Of a stretch of 64,000 nucleotides of DNA, positions 47,701 to 60,431 are shown piece after piece. The notes beneath the pieces are model-generated. The model worked only from the letters and a program-made list of their open reading frames with translations. It was not told the origin of the DNA and did not search any database. Where the stretch lies: the NCBI GenBank assembly GCA_029237695.1, contig CM055265.1:114302067-114366066 (forward strand). Direction: 5' to 3'. How positions within the stretch are numbered: the first letter of the stretch is position 1; every line of letters starts with the position of its first letter. The translations under genes were made by a program, and so were the position numbers. The stretch comes from Conchocele bisecta (taxonomy: Eukaryota > Mollusca > Bivalvia > Lucinida > Thyasiridae).

Positions 47701-50700
47701 GGTACTTCAGTATGTGACTGTGGAACCTGGAGTAATGGGCATATGGGAATCCTAGGTACTTCAAGTTAAATGTGGGACTGTGATGGAGTAAATGGGCATT
47801 ATGGGAATCCTTGGGTACTTCAAGATATTAGTGGAACTGTGACTGGAGTATTGGGCATTATGGGAATCCTTAGGTTCTTCAAGGATATGTGACTGTGACT
47901 GGAGTAATTGGGCATTATGGGAATCTAGGTATTCAAGCATGTGACTGTTGGACTGGAGTAATGGGCATTTAATGGGAATCCTAGGGTTACTTCAAGATAT
48001 GTGATTGGGACTGGAGGGTACAATGGGACATTATGGGAATCCTAGACAACTTTCAACGTTAAATGTGAACTGTGACTGGAGTAATGGGCTTTATGGGAAG
48101 AATCTAGGGCTACTTCAAGATAGGTGACTGTGATGGAGGAATGGCCATTATGGGAATCCTATATACTTCAAATGATTAATGTAGACTGTGGACTGGAGTA
48201 ATTGGGGCTTTATTGGAAATCCTAGGGTAACTTCAAGATATGCTGGACTGTTGACGGAGTAATGGGCTATTATGTGAATCCTAGATACTTCAAGATATCG
48301 TGACTGTGATGGAGTCAATGGGCATTATGGGAATCCTAGTACTTCAAGACTATGTGACTGTTGACTTGGTAGTAATGGGCATTAATGGGAATCTAGATAC
48401 TTAAGATATGAGACTGTGACTGGGAGTAAAATGGCATTATGGGAATCATAGCTACTTCAAGATATTTGGCCTGGGACTGGGAGTTAATGGGCTTATGGGA
48501 ATATAGTACTTCAAGGGATATGTGAATGTGGGGACTGAGTAATGGGCAAATCCTGGGAATCCCTTAGCTAACCTTCAAGATATGTGACTGTGACTGGTGT
48601 ATGGGCATTATGGGAATCATAGGCTACTTCAAGATAATTGGGACCTGTGGACTTGGAGGGTATCTGGGGCCTTTAGGGGAATCATAGGCTTTACTTCAAG
48701 ATAATGTGACTGTGACTGGAGTAATGGGCCAATTATGGTGGGAATCATAAGTACCTTCAAGATATGTGACTGTTGACTGGAAGTAATGGGCATTAGGGAA
48801 TCCTAGTTACTTAAGAATATGTGACTGTGACTGGAAGTAATGGGCATTAATGGGAATCCCTAGATACTTCAAGAAATCTGTGGACCCTGGGTATGGACTT
48901 GGAGTAATGGGCAATTATGGAAATCCATAGGACTACTTCAAGATATGTGATCTGTGGACTGGAGTAATGGGCATTTAATGGGAATCCTAGAATACCTCAA
49001 GATATGTGACTGTTGGCTGGAGTAAATTGGGCATTATGGAAATCCTAGGTACTTCAAGATATGTGACTGTGACTGGAAGTTAATGGGCATTATGTGAATC
49101 CTAGGGAATACCTTCAAGATTTGTGACTGTGAACTGGAGTAATGGGAATTAATGGGAATCCTAGGTACTTTCAAATATATGTGACTGGGATGTAGTAATG
49201 GGCATTATGGGAATCATAGATACTTCAAGATATTTTAGACTGTGACTGGAGTAATAGGGCAAATTGGGAAATGGGAATCATAAGCTTACTTCAAGATAAT
49301 GTGGTCCTGTGACTGGAGTAATTGGGCATTATTGGGTTAATCATAAGCTAACTTCAAGATATGTGACATGTGACTGAGTAAAGGGCATATGGGAATCCTA
49401 GCTTAACTACAAGGGATAATGAGACCTGTGACATGAAGTAAAAGGGCATTAGGGAATTCATAAGCACTTCAAAGAATGATGACTGTGACTGGAAGTAATG
49501 GGCCCATTATTGGGAATCATAGCTACGTTCAAGATAAAAATGTGAACTGTGACAGGGAGTAACAGGGCAATTATTGAATCATAGCCTACTTCAAGATATG
49601 TAGACAGTGACTGGATAATGGGCATTATGGGAATCTAGTACATCAAGATATGTGACTGTGACTGGAGTAATGGCAATATGGGAATCCTATATACTACAAA
49701 TTATGTGACTGTAAACTGGAGTAATTGCAATAATGGTTTCAAGATAATGTGGCTGTGGGACTGGGATTAATGGGCATTATGGGAATCCCTAGATATCAAG
49801 ATTAGGCCTAGTAACTGGAGTAATGGGCATTCATTATGGAATCCTAGATACTTCAGATATGTGGCTGTGACTGGAGTAATTTGGCATTATTGGAATCCTA
49901 GGATACTTCAAGATGTGTGCTGTGACCTGGAAGTAATGGCATTTATTGGAACCTAAGATAAACCTCAAGAGTGTGACTGTTTGACTGGAGTAATGGGCTA
50001 TTATGGGAAATCCTAAGATACTTCAAGGATATTGCGGACTGTGACTAGATAATGCCATTATGGGTAAATCCTAAATACTTCAAGATAATGTGGGCAGTTA
50101 CTGAGGGTAATGCATTATGGGAATCCTAGGATACTTCAAGATATGTGGCTGTGACTGATTAACTGGGCATTAGGGAATCATAGGTACTCAAGATATGTGG
50201 GACGTGACTGGATAAATGGGCATTACATGTATGGGAATCCTAATACAATCAAGATTAAAATGTGACTGTTACTGGAGTAAATGGGCAATTATGGGAATTC
50301 CTAATACTTCAAGGAATAAGTTAACCGTGACTGGATGATTGGGCATTATGGGAATCCTGATACTTCAAAAATATTGTGACTGTGACTGGAAGGGTAATGG
50401 CATTAATGGAATCAAATAGAAACTTCCAAGATATGTTGACTGGAAGGGTTAATGGGCCATTATTGGAAATCCTAAGGATTAACCATTTTCAAAATATTGT
50501 TACTGTGACTGAAGGGTAATGGCATTATGGAATCCTAGGGATACTTCAAGAATGTGACTGTGAACTTCGGAGTATGGCATTATGGGAAATCCTAAGATAC
50601 TTCAAAATTGGCTGTGACTGGAAGTTATTGGGGCAAATTATGTAATCCTTAATAACTTCCAAGGATAATGTGGCTGTGACTGGAGGGTAAAATGGGCATT

Positions 50701-53700
50701 ATGGGAATCCAGGAACGAAATCCAAGATTGAATGTGCTGGGTCCTAGATACTTCAAGATAAGGGTGGGACCTGTAAGACTGGAGTATTGGGGCATTATGG
50801 GAATCCTAGATACTTTCAAGATATGTGACTGTGGGACTGAAGGTGGGATGGCAATCCTATTGATACTCCAAGGATATTGTTGATGTGACGGGATTAATGG
50901 CCATTATGGGAATCCTAGATTACTTCAAGGATAATGTGAATGTTGACTGTGAGTGGGAATGGGCATTATGGTAATCCTGAATACTCAAATTATATGACTG
51001 TGACTTGGAGTAATGGGCTTATGGGATTCATATGATAACTAACCAAGATTATAGTGTGACTGGAAGGGTTATAATGGCATTATGAATCAATAGATAATTC
51101 AAAAATATGGTTGTCTGGGTTGGGACTGGGTGTAATGGGCATTATGGGGAATTCTAGTACTTCCAAGGGAATATGTTTGATGTGACTGGAGTAATGGGCC
51201 ATATGATCCTAAGATACTTCAATGGGAATTATGGGTGGCTGGTGAATGGAGTAATTGGGCATTTTGGTATCCTAGATTACTCAAGGATAGGGTGTGGCTG
51301 TGACTGGTGGGTATGGGCATTTCAATGAATCCTAAAAGGGTAGGTACTTCAAGATTGTGGGCTGTGACTGGAGGGTAATGGGGATTATTAATGGGAATCC
51401 TAAAGATATTTCAAGGATTATGGTTGACTGTGACTGGTGGGTTATGGGCCATTATTGAATCCTAGAGGTACCTTTCAAGATATGTGAACCTGGGTGGAAT
51501 TTGGAGTAATGCATTATGGGAATCATAGGTACTTCAAGATATGTGACTGTGACTGGAGTAACGTGCATTATGGGAATCACAGGTACTTCAAGATACGTCA
51601 AGATATGTGACTGAGACCGGAGTAATGGGCATTATGAGAATCCTAGATACTTCAAGATATGTGGCTGTGACTGGAGTAATGTACATTATGGGAATCCTAG
51701 ATATTTCAAGATATGTGACTGTGACTGGAGTAATGGGCATTATTAGAATCCTAGGTACTTCAAGATATGTGGCTGTGACTGGAGTAATGGGCTTTATGGG
51801 AATCCTAGATACTTCAAGATATGTGGCTGTAACTGGAGTAATGGGCGTTATGAGAATCCTAGATACTTCAAGATATGTCAATGTGACTGGAGTAATGGGC
51901 ATTATGGGAATCCTAGATACTTCAAGATATGTGACTGTGACTGGAGTAATGGGCATTATGGGAATCCTAGGTACTTCAAGATATGTGGCTGTGACTGGTG
52001 TAATGGGCATTATGGGAATCCTAGATACTTCAAGATATGTGACTGTGACTGGAGTAATGGGCATTATGGGAATCCTAGGTACTTCAAGATATGTGGCTGT
52101 GACTGGAGTAATGGGCATTATGGGAATCCTACATGTAGGTACTTCAAGATATGTGACTGTGACTGGAGTAATGGGCATTATGGGAATCCTAGGTACTTCA
52201 AGATATGTGACTGTGACTGGAGTAATGGGCATTATGGGAATCCTAGATACTTCAAGATATGTGGCTGTGACTGGAGTAATGGGCGTTATGAGAATCCTAG
52301 ATACTTCAAGATATGTCAATGTGACTGGAGTAATGGGCATTATGGGAATCCTAGATACTTCAAGATATGTGACTGTGACTGGAGTAATGGGCATTATGGG
52401 AATCCTAGATACTTCAAGATATGTGACTGTGACTGGAGTAATGGGCATTATGGGATTCCTAGGTACTTCAAGATATTGGGGCTGTGGCTGTGACTGGAGT
52501 AATGGGCATTATGGGAATCCTAGATACTTCAAGATAGTGGACTGTGACGGTGAGTAATGGGCATTATGGGAATCCTAGGTACTTCAAGGTATGTGGCTGT
52601 GACTGGAGTAATGGGCATTATGGGAATCCTAGATACTTCAAAATATGTGGCTGTGACTGGAGTAATGGGCATTATGGGAATCCTAGATACTTCAAGATAT
52701 GTGACAATGACTGGAGTAATGGGCATTATGGGAATCCTAGGTACTTCAAGATATGTGACTGTGACTGGAGTAATGGGCATTATGGGAATCCTAGGTACTT
52801 CAAGATATGTGACTGTGGCTGGAGTAATGGGCATTATGGGAATCCTAGGTACTTCAAGATATGTGACTGTGGCTGGAGTAATGGGCATTATGGGAATCCT
52901 AGGTACTTCAAGATATGTGACTGTGACTGGAGTAATGGGCATTATGGGAATCCTAGATACTTCAAGATATGTGGCTGTGACTGGAGTAATGGGCATTATG
53001 GGAATCCTAGATACTTCAAGATATGTGGTTGTGACTGGAGTAATGGGCATTAAGGGAATCCTAGGTACTTCAAGATATGTGACTGTGACTGGAGTAATGG
53101 GCATTATGGGAATCCTAGATACTTCAAGATATGTGGATGTGACTGGAATAATGGGCATTATGGGAATCCTAGATACTTCAAGATATGTGACTGTGACTGG
53201 AGTAATGGGCATTATGGGAATCATAGGTACTTCAAGATATGTGACTGTGACTGGAGTAATGGGCATTATGGGAATCCTAGGTACTTCAAGATATGTGGCT
53301 GTGACTGGATTAATGGACATTATGGGAATCCTAGATACTTCAAGATATGTGACTGTGACTGGAGTAATGGGCATTATGGGAATCCTATGTACTTCAAGAT
53401 ATGTGGCTGTGACTGGAGTAATGGGCATTATGGGAATCCTAGGTACTTCAAGATATGTGACTGTGACTGGAGTAATGGGCATTATGGGAATCATAGGTAC
53501 TTCAAGATATGTGACTGTGACTGGAGTAATGGGCATTATGGGAATCATAGCTACTTCAAGATATGTGACTGTGACTGGAGTAACGGGCATTATGGGAATC
53601 ATAGGTACTTCAAGATACGTCAAGATATGTGACTGTGACTGGAGTAATGGGCATTATGGGAATCCTAGATACTTCAAGATATGTGGCTGTGACTGGAGTA

Positions 53701-55320
53701 ATGGGCATTATGGGAATCCTAGATACTTCAAGATATGTGACTGTGACTGGAGTAATGGGCATTATGGGAATCCTAGGTACTTCAAGATATGTGACTGTGA
53801 CTGGAGTAATGGGCATTATGGGAATCATAGGTACTTCAAGATATGTGACTGTGACTGGAGTAAGTAAGGGCATTAATGGGAATCGTAGGTACTTCAAGAT
53901 ATGTGACTGTGGCTGGAGTAATGGGCATTATGGGAATCATAGGTACTTCAAGATATGTGACTGTGACTGGAGTAATGGGCATTATGGGAATCCTAGATAC
54001 TTCAAGATATGTGGCTGTGACTGGAGTAATGGGCATTATTGGGATCCTAGGTACTTCAAGATATGTGACTGTGACTGGAGTAATGGGCATTATGGATTAT
54101 TGGGATCCTAGATACTTCAAGATATGTGGCTGTGACTGGAGTAATGGGCATTATGGGAATCCTACGTACTTCAAGATATGTGACTGTGACTGGAGTAATG
54201 GGCATTATGGGAATCCTAGATACTTCAAGATATGTGGTTGTGACTGGAGTAATGGGCATTAAGGGAATCCTAGGTACTTCAAGATATGTGACTGTGACTG
54301 GAGTAATGGGCATTATGGGAATCCTAGATACTTCAAGATATGTGGATGTGACTGGAATAATGGGCATTATGGGAATCCTAGATACTTCAAGATATGTGAC
54401 TTTGACTGGAGTAATGGGCATTATGGGAATCATAGGTACTTCAAGATATGTGACTGGAGTAATGGGCATTATGGGAATCCTAGGTACTTCAAGATATGTG
54501 GCTGTGACTGGATTAATTGACATTATGGGAATCCTAGATACTTCAAGATATGTGACTGTGACTGGAGTAATGGGCATTATGGTAATCCTATGTACTTCAA
54601 GATATGTGGCTGTGACTGGAGTAATGGGCATTATGGGAATCCTAGGTACTTCAAGATATGTGACTGTGACTGGAGTAATGGGCATTATGGGAATCCTAGA
54701 TACTTCAAGATATGTGACTGTGACTGGAGTAATGGGCATTATGGGAATCCTAGGTACTTCAAGATATGTGACTGTGACTGGAGTAATGGGCATTATGGGA
54801 ATCGTAGGTACTTCAAGATATGCGACTGTGACTGGAGTAATGGGCATTATGGGAATCGTAGGTACTTCAAGATATGTGACTGTGGCTGGAGTAATGGGCA
54901 TTATGGGAATCATAGGTACTTCAAGATATGTGACTGTGACTGGAGTAATGGGCATTATTGGGATCCTAGATACTTCAAGATATGTGGCTGTGACTGGAGT
55001 AATGGGCATTATTGGGATCCTAGGTACTTCAAGATATGTGACTGTGACTGGAGTAATGGGCATTATTGGGATCCTAGATACTTCAAGATATGTGGCTGTG
55101 ACTGGAGTAATGGGCATTATGGGAATCCTACGTACTTCAAGATATGTGACTGTGACTGGAGTAATGGGCATTATTGGGATCCTAGGTAATTCAAGATATG
55201 TGGCTGTGACTGGAGTAATGGACATTAATGGAACCTAGATACTCAAGATGGTGACTGGAGTAAGGGCATTATGGGAATCCTAGATACTTCAAGTATGTAA
55301 CTGTACTGAGCAATGGGCAT
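38787..55320. repeat. 54-bp minisatellite array, about 300 units, 16.5 kb
   Basis: Unit (in pieces): GTGRCTGTGACTGGAGTAAT, GGGCATTATGGGAATCCTAG, RTACTTCAAGATAT. The period 54 = 3 x 18 keeps frames open, giving repeat peptides such as MGIMGILDTSRYVTVTGV (plus) and MPITPVTVTYLEV (minus) in ORFs up to 436 codons. I read these as non-coding: they occur on both strands and in several frames, and they lie in an intron. The first 35-38 bases match the terminus of MITE-B. Clean units lie at 38787-39270 and 51505-55225. Confidence 0.97.
39270..51505. repeat. Indel-riddled middle of the 54-bp array
   Basis: Nearly every unit carries one or more single-base insertions or losses, mostly doubled neighbouring bases (CTGTGGACTGG, ATGGGGCATT, GATAACTTC) and occasional longer runs (ten or more G near 42671). 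The change from clean flanks is abrupt on both sides. This looks like uncorrected long-read sequence rather than biological divergence. Base-level content and true copy number here should not be trusted. Confidence 0.85.
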
Positions 55321-55393
55321 TAAATCATGCATACATCGTACAAAACATTTAGCCCGTGCCGTTATTTGTTTTTATTGCTTTTATTTGCCAATG

Positions 55394-55468
55394 AAAGTAT
55401 GTGTTGTTACCACTCATTTGAACCGTCTCGACGAGACGGTTCAAATGAGTGGTAACACAACATACTTT
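55394..55468. mobile_element. Palindromic element, GTCTCG family, copy 2
   Basis: Arms AAAGTATGTGTTGTTACCAC / GTGGTAACACAACATACTTT, meeting at GTCTCGACGAGAC. Confidence 0.85.
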
Positions 55469-55559
55469 TGGAGAGAAATAATAAAAAAATTTAATGAGAA
55501 GGAACAGTAGCCATTGTCAGCTAGCTAAAAATGGGTTATGAACAGGAAAATATACGTAC

Positions 55560-55629
55560 CTAAGGCAACACACCGGGTAAACTGGTCAACAGCACTCTTG
55601 GACATGTTGTAGGCAAGTACATTCGGGAA
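55560..55629 (-). CDS. SDR dehydrogenase, catalytic exon B
   Basis: 70 bp, acceptor CTTTTCCAG, donor GTACGT. It encodes FPNVLAYNMSKSAVDQFTRC then VAL and the first base of Glu. YNMSK is the catalytic Tyr-x3-Lys of classical SDRs, and the helix that follows (AVDQFTRCVALE) is the usual one. The in-frame joins are ...NGLRS to FPNV upstream and VAL-E-LAPK downstream. It lies 240 bp from the edge of the 54-bp array. Confidence 0.94.
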
Positions 55630-55652
55630 CTGGAAAAGATCGATTTAATTTA

Positions 55653-55900
55653 TTTATTGGTGTTAACGGCTTATCAACAGCTAAGGTCGTCTAAGGCCGG
55701 GCCAACGGGTTCGATATCGCATTTAACCTGCTGCATTGCGGGGGTGGGGTCCCAAAATCAGAACTGAATATTTACATCTTATGAAAATATATTCAGCCCT
55801 GAAATTAAAATAACCTGACCTGGTGCCAGTTCCCCTGTAAGTAATAGGATTATGAATAATCGTATTACTCATGTATATGGTATAACCAGATTCAACTGGA
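55653..55900 (+). mobile_element. tRNA-like SINE, copy 2
   Basis: Head TTAACGGCTTATCAACAGCT, B-box-like GGTTCGATATC, body TATTCAGCCCTGAAATTAAA and CGTATTACTCATGTATATGG. It lies about 25 bp upstream of the acceptor of SDR exon B. Confidence 0.65.
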
Positions 55901-55977
55901 AAGGAAAATGTAAAAGCATGTTGCAGCCACCAGCTGCGGTGATTTAGACAATGTGGCTTCGTGTTCAAGTCAGCTTG

Positions 55978-56312
55978 TTTGTTTGTTTGTTGGAGTTTAA
56001 CAGCTAAGGTCATTTAAGGCCGGGTAAATGGGTTCAGTACTGAATCCCGTATATTACCTGTACAAGTACATGTACATGTACATGTTCAAGTACATGTACA
56101 AATGAGGGGAAAATCCCAAAATCAGAACTGAATATTTACAATAAAGAATCTATATATTCAGCCTGAAATCAGAATAATCCTGATCTGATGTCAGGTCCTC
56201 GCCACACCAGAATCACTTGGCCCCTCCCAAAAGCAGTAGGATTAGTAATAATCTTATTAATTTTATAATGGGCAATAACCCAATTCAACTCCCAGTTAAG
56301 AAAAGAACAAAA
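55978..56312 (+). mobile_element. tRNA-like SINE, copy 3
   Basis: Head with TTTAACAGCTAAGGTCATTT, a GTACATGTACATGTACATGT insertion (56058-56100), body TATATTCAGCCTGAAATCAG and CACTTGGCCCCTCCC. Confidence 0.65.
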
Positions 56313-56780
56313 AATAACACGTACCCGAGGGCCAAACTAGGCAAATCGTGATTCCTTTTAAGACGAACAGCTACCGTTAATTTACGCCGTCACTTTCGCC
56401 CTACCAACCACCCACATGTGTTCAAGTCAGATGCGAAAGAAGTGGCATGACAATACAAGGACCGTTGTAATGTTCATGCCTAGGATTGGGATTGCACGGG
56501 GCGGGTGATGGCACTGAAGTACAATGATCTACCCATTATATCCAGTTATTGAATACAATAACTGTGTTAACGCATTTGCCTTACAAACAAGGTGAACATA
56601 CGTGACATTCACCTTGGGCGGTCGGAAATTGGTAATATGCAAAGCAAAGCACCATCCCCAGACACACATTGTGGCCAAACATCGGTGAAGCGGTTCATAA
56701 GTTATTGAAACATTGAAAGGTGTTACTAATGCACGTATGCACGCATGCACATGGACTAACGCTATATCCGTATAACATAC
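56313..56780. other. Intron with one tandem-repeat-type unit
   Basis: 56540-56720 resembles one unit of the array at 36051-36655 (AACGCATTTGCCTTACAAAC, GCACCATCCCCAGACACACA). The rest is unannotated. Confidence 0.5.
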
Positions 56781-57138
56781 AAGGTGCATGATCACGTGAT
56801 TACAACAACAACAACACATACTGAAACTTCCAGCAGCCACCGATGCACAGTACGTATTCTTGTATTGTGTCCGTATTACGTAACATATGTTGATGAAATA
56901 TGGCCCGTCAAACGCGTCCTGTTACGGAAATCGATTCTTCGCAAACACGACATACATTCGAAATCCCGGGACCACAAAATGCAGTTCATGAAGACGCGTT
57001 TGCTGTGCCAACATGTATTTCATCAGAATCCGTTGCATATTCAGAAAAAATATAAAATAATATTTACTTTGGAGTGGGAGCGCTTTCAAGACTTTCAGCC
57101 ATTGTTGTTGTTGTTGTAACCACGTGATCATGCACCTT
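56781..57138. mobile_element. MITE with GTGCATNATCACGTG ends, copy 2
   Basis: Ends AAGGTGCATGATCACGTGAT and inverse, each with a CAA/TTG run. The interior contains inverted ATTTCATCA..CCGTTGCATAT pieces. Confidence 0.8.
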
Positions 57139-57231
57139 GGCATATAGACCCTGTATACTGTACATGTGTATGTATACATTCTAAAGCATTAAAGCAAAGC
57201 AAGGTACACATAACAACTCAGTGACAGTGTT

Positions 57232-57400
57232 TGTTTATTTGTTTGTTGGGGTTTAACGGCCTATCAACGGCTAAGGTCATTTAAGGCCGGGTCAGTGGGT
57301 TTGGTACTGAATCCCATATATTACCTGTACAGGTACATGTACATGTACATGTTCAAGTACATGTACAAATGGGGGGGGGAAATCCCAAAGTCAGAACTCA
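57232..57400 (+). mobile_element. tRNA-like SINE, copy 4 (truncated)
   Basis: TTTAACGGCCTATCAACGGC, then the GTACATGTACATGTACATGT insertion also seen in copy 3, ending in GGGGGGGGAAATCCCAAAGT. Confidence 0.65.
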
Positions 57401-57524
57401 GTGACATTGACCTTGGAAATGTCCAGGCTGACATTGAGAGCAAGCACAAGAGTTAGACAGCAGCTTGTCTAGCCACACGTTGATGCCAAATACTATACAA
57501 ATAGAGTGCCTTACATGAGTGAGG

Positions 57525-57780
57525 ATTTAATTTGATAGTTTACTGATTTCATAAGAAACTCGGCTATAGCTATGCTGAGTTTCGTTTTGTTGTCTTTTGT
57601 GTCATTAAATTGTTTATTAACGTTTAAATACAACATATACAATCATGTATTTTCACATACATACATACAATGTAACACAAAACATTTGACATTGCATGAA
57701 GTACATAGTGTATTTTTGAGTGATTGCCGAGTTTCTGATGAAATCAGTCAACGAGTGTAATAAATATCATATTATATCTC
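57525..57780. mobile_element. Fold-back MITE, TTTATTAAACGAGT family, variant
   Basis: GATTTAATTTGATAGTTTAC and TTTCATAAGAAACTCGG, with ATGAAATCAGTCAACGAGTG and TAATAAATATCATATTA at the far side. Confidence 0.55.
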
Positions 57781-57822
57781 TTTATTGAACATCATCATAA
57801 TTTGAAGCTCGCTAATTACCTA

Positions 57823-58349
57823 CTGTCTGTTCCACGTTTTGCTGCCGACGAACTTTTGGCTGTTAGACACATTAAATCTAAAAAATATTTAAAAGTAAGT
57901 ACTTTTTTATTAATAAGAAAAAAGTCACCCTCCTCAAAAAAAGTAATATGATGAAATTCCATCAAATATTGATTTTATTGCGAAAAAAACGATTTTCCTA
58001 TGGGAATTTAACATGGGGGCTAAAAATAGATTTTTAATATTTTTTTTTTTTATTTGTGGACCGATTTTCAAAATCTAACATTTGTTTTCTTAATTACATC
58101 ATTTTCTCGTCAGGTTTCGGAGTCAATTTCCAAAATTTTGGAAGTTGACTCCCCAAATTCAGTTAAATTCCCATAGGAAACTCGTTTTTTCGCAATAAAA
58201 TCAATATTTGATGGAAGTTCATGAAACAAAATTTTTGGGGAGGGTGACTTTTTTGTTATTGATGAAAAAGTACTTACTTTTAAATATTTTTTCGATTTAA
58301 TGTGTTTAATAGCCAAAAGTTCGTCGGCAGAAAAACGTGGAACAGACAG
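57823..58349. mobile_element. CTGTCTG TIR element, copy C (longest)
   Basis: TIRs of about 190 bp (CTGTCTGTTCCACGTTTTGC and inverse, then AAAGTAAGTACTTTTT, then ATTGATTTTATTGCG), flanked by TA. The interior holds a decayed GGTTTCGGAGTCAATTTCC core. 527 bp, non-coding. Confidence 0.85.
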
Positions 58350-59275
58350 TAACATGTTTTCAGCAGCAGGCTCAGTTATATTTATATATATTTATTACTC
58401 TTTATTATACTCTCTTTATTATGATGTTTATTACAGTGTTATTAAACTGTACAATCCCATTTTATGCAATAAACCGGTTTATTTATCGACATACTCATAA
58501 TCGTGTAAATTATTTGACGTTGGAATTGCTTAACACTTTCAACACTATACAGACCTAATGTACATAGCGCTGTTTGCAAACAGGTTCTGCACAGGTTCTT
58601 ATCAGATTCTGCACTTGTGCATATGTTTTTCATAATTTTAGAAACAAATGACATCCCCCGTTTCATAAACGGAATAGTCTGAACAATATTTTGTTATGAT
58701 TTGTTTGGTCGGCAAATTGAACATATCAAAATTAATTCCTGCTATTTAGGGGTGAAAATATTTAAACGCACTATATACTTTAACGGATAAAAATGTACAT
58801 ATACATGTACACAATCATGCTCGTGTTGATTCCGGAAAATACAACGTACATGGTAGAAAACAATGAAATGCAAACAAATGCATATTTCACACATTTGTTT
58901 TAATCTGTCAGCGACGTGAACGTGATTAACGATTTAATAGTTTAAACTATACGAAACATTACAGGAAAAACAACGGGCACAGACAGTTCTGATTAATTTG
59001 TCCAACAATGAATCGAAAGTGCCAGTACAATCGGGAAGTATGAATGCAATGAAACAAAGACCCTTAGCGTGAGAATTCTTACAATTAAAGAATAAAACCA
59101 TGGTTGGTTGCGTTTACTGTAGTATGAACAAGATTTGGTCTGTTTAAAGTGCGTGGAGTCCCGGATTAAAGCTCGCGGATTATCTCCTCGTACACGGGGA
59201 CGAACCGTGATATAACTTATACAAAGCGCATGCACGCTGTGACGCAGTACTCGGGCCAATTCCGATTGTATTACT
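58350..59275. other. Intron with MITE pieces
   Basis: 58530-58765 is a degenerate TTAACCC MITE (TAACACTTTCAACACTATAC to TATTTAGGGGTGAAAATA). 59090-59160 is a half of the AATAAAACCA fold-back element, joined to a GTACACGGGGACGAACCGTG piece (59190-59210) of the 2283 palindrome family. No gene. Confidence 0.55.
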
Positions 59276-59460
59276 AGTTTAACCCTCACTACGCTGGAGA
59301 CGGAAATTGTCGTCGGCTGTTATTTTTTAATTTTTGCCTTAATTCTTAACCAAAAACCTGTTTTGACAGCACATGAGAATCGTCTCCGGTGGAGACGATT
59401 CTCGTGCGGTGTCAAAACAGGTTTTTGTCGAGAAATATTGAAAATAAACATTTCCGGCGG
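59276..59460. mobile_element. GGAGACGGAAATTGTCGTC MITE, right-truncated
   Basis: Starts TAGTTTAACCCTCACTACGC. The central hairpin GAGAATCGTCTCCGGTGGAG / GACGATTCTC sits between CAAAACCTGTTTTGACA and its inverse. The full copy is 61862-62083. Confidence 0.75.
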
Positions 59461-59462
59461 GC

Positions 59463-59622
59463 TGGTCTGGATCTGCACTGTTCACCGTGCCATCAATGAA
59501 ACACCCGTCCTGCTTCTATACAAACTAGATCGTTATCAGGCTACATACGTTTGCTATTTAATCAAGAGCTACACTGGTCACAAATCCCATAAGCCCCATT
59601 TATCCAGTCACAGCCACATATA
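59463..59622 (+). mobile_element. MITE-B, left-truncated
   Basis: From CTGGATCTGCACTGTTCACC through CGTTATCAGGCTACATACG to TTTATCCAGTCACAGCCACA. It supplies another uninterrupted GTTATCAGGC site. Confidence 0.8.
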
Positions 59623-59836
59623 ATGAAAATATGGCATATCATCTGCGATACGGTCCCTTTAAAAGTTATATTGATATGATGTGGGTAAACAACCAAACAT
59701 ACGCCAATGAACGATAACACACGGGATAATATGCGAGATAGCAACAGTATACATAACGGATTTACCTTTATCAAAGCAATCTATAGTACCAGAAACTTGC
59801 CACATGCATGCATGTTGCATTCAACAACATAGCTAA
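59623..59836. other. No recognisable feature
   Basis: Nothing recognised. Confidence 0.4.
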
Positions 59837-59933
59837 ATGTGGCTGTGCCTTGAGAAATGGGGCTTATGGGATATATGACCAGTGCAGCTCCTGAAGAAAT
59901 AGCACATTCCCGTAGCCTGATAATACGGAGCCC

Positions 59934-60409
59934 CGCAGGGGACATGGATTTTTTTTATTAATTCGTTCCCACGAAATAACAATTAGTTCCCTCAATTTAA
60001 AAATTGGTTCCCTCGAATTAACAATTCGTTCCCACGATATAACAATTCGTTCCCTCGAATTAACAATTCGTTCCCACGAAATGACAATTCGTTCCCTGAA
60101 TTTAACAATTCGTTCCCTCGAATTAATGACAATTCGTTCCCTCAATTTAACAGTTCGTTCCCTGGAATTACAATTCGTTCTCACGATATAACAATTTGTT
60201 CCCACGAATTAGCAATTCGTTTCCATGGGAACGAATTGTTATTTCGTGGGAACAAATTGTTAAACTGAGCGAACGAATTGTTATTTCGTGGGAACGAATT
60301 GTTAATTCGTGGGAACGAATTGTTAAAGTTGAGGGAACAAATTGTTATTTCGTGGGAACGAATTAATAAAAAAAGAATTATACATGTACGTCCCTTGCGG
60401 GGCTCCGTA
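59934..60409. mobile_element. CGGAGCCCC element, copy 2 (intact, 476 bp)
   Basis: Ends TACGGAGCCCCGCAGGGGAC and CCTTGCGGGGCTCCGTA inverted. The body is an array of 23-bp units (AATTCGTTCCCACGAAATAA) that inverts at about 60222. Flanks CTGATAA and TGATTAA suggest a target duplication of uncertain length. ORFs on the minus strand are read-through. Confidence 0.8.
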
Positions 60410-60431
60410 TGATTAACGATGTACATGATAT

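Noticed and set aside
51588..55238. Long ORFs (up to 436 codons) of repeated MGIMGILDTSRYV- and MPITPVTVTYLEV-type peptides on both strands
   Set aside because: They follow from a 54-bp unit (3 x 18) lacking stops in several frames. They overlap on both strands, sit in an SDR intron, and have no start context or other domain.
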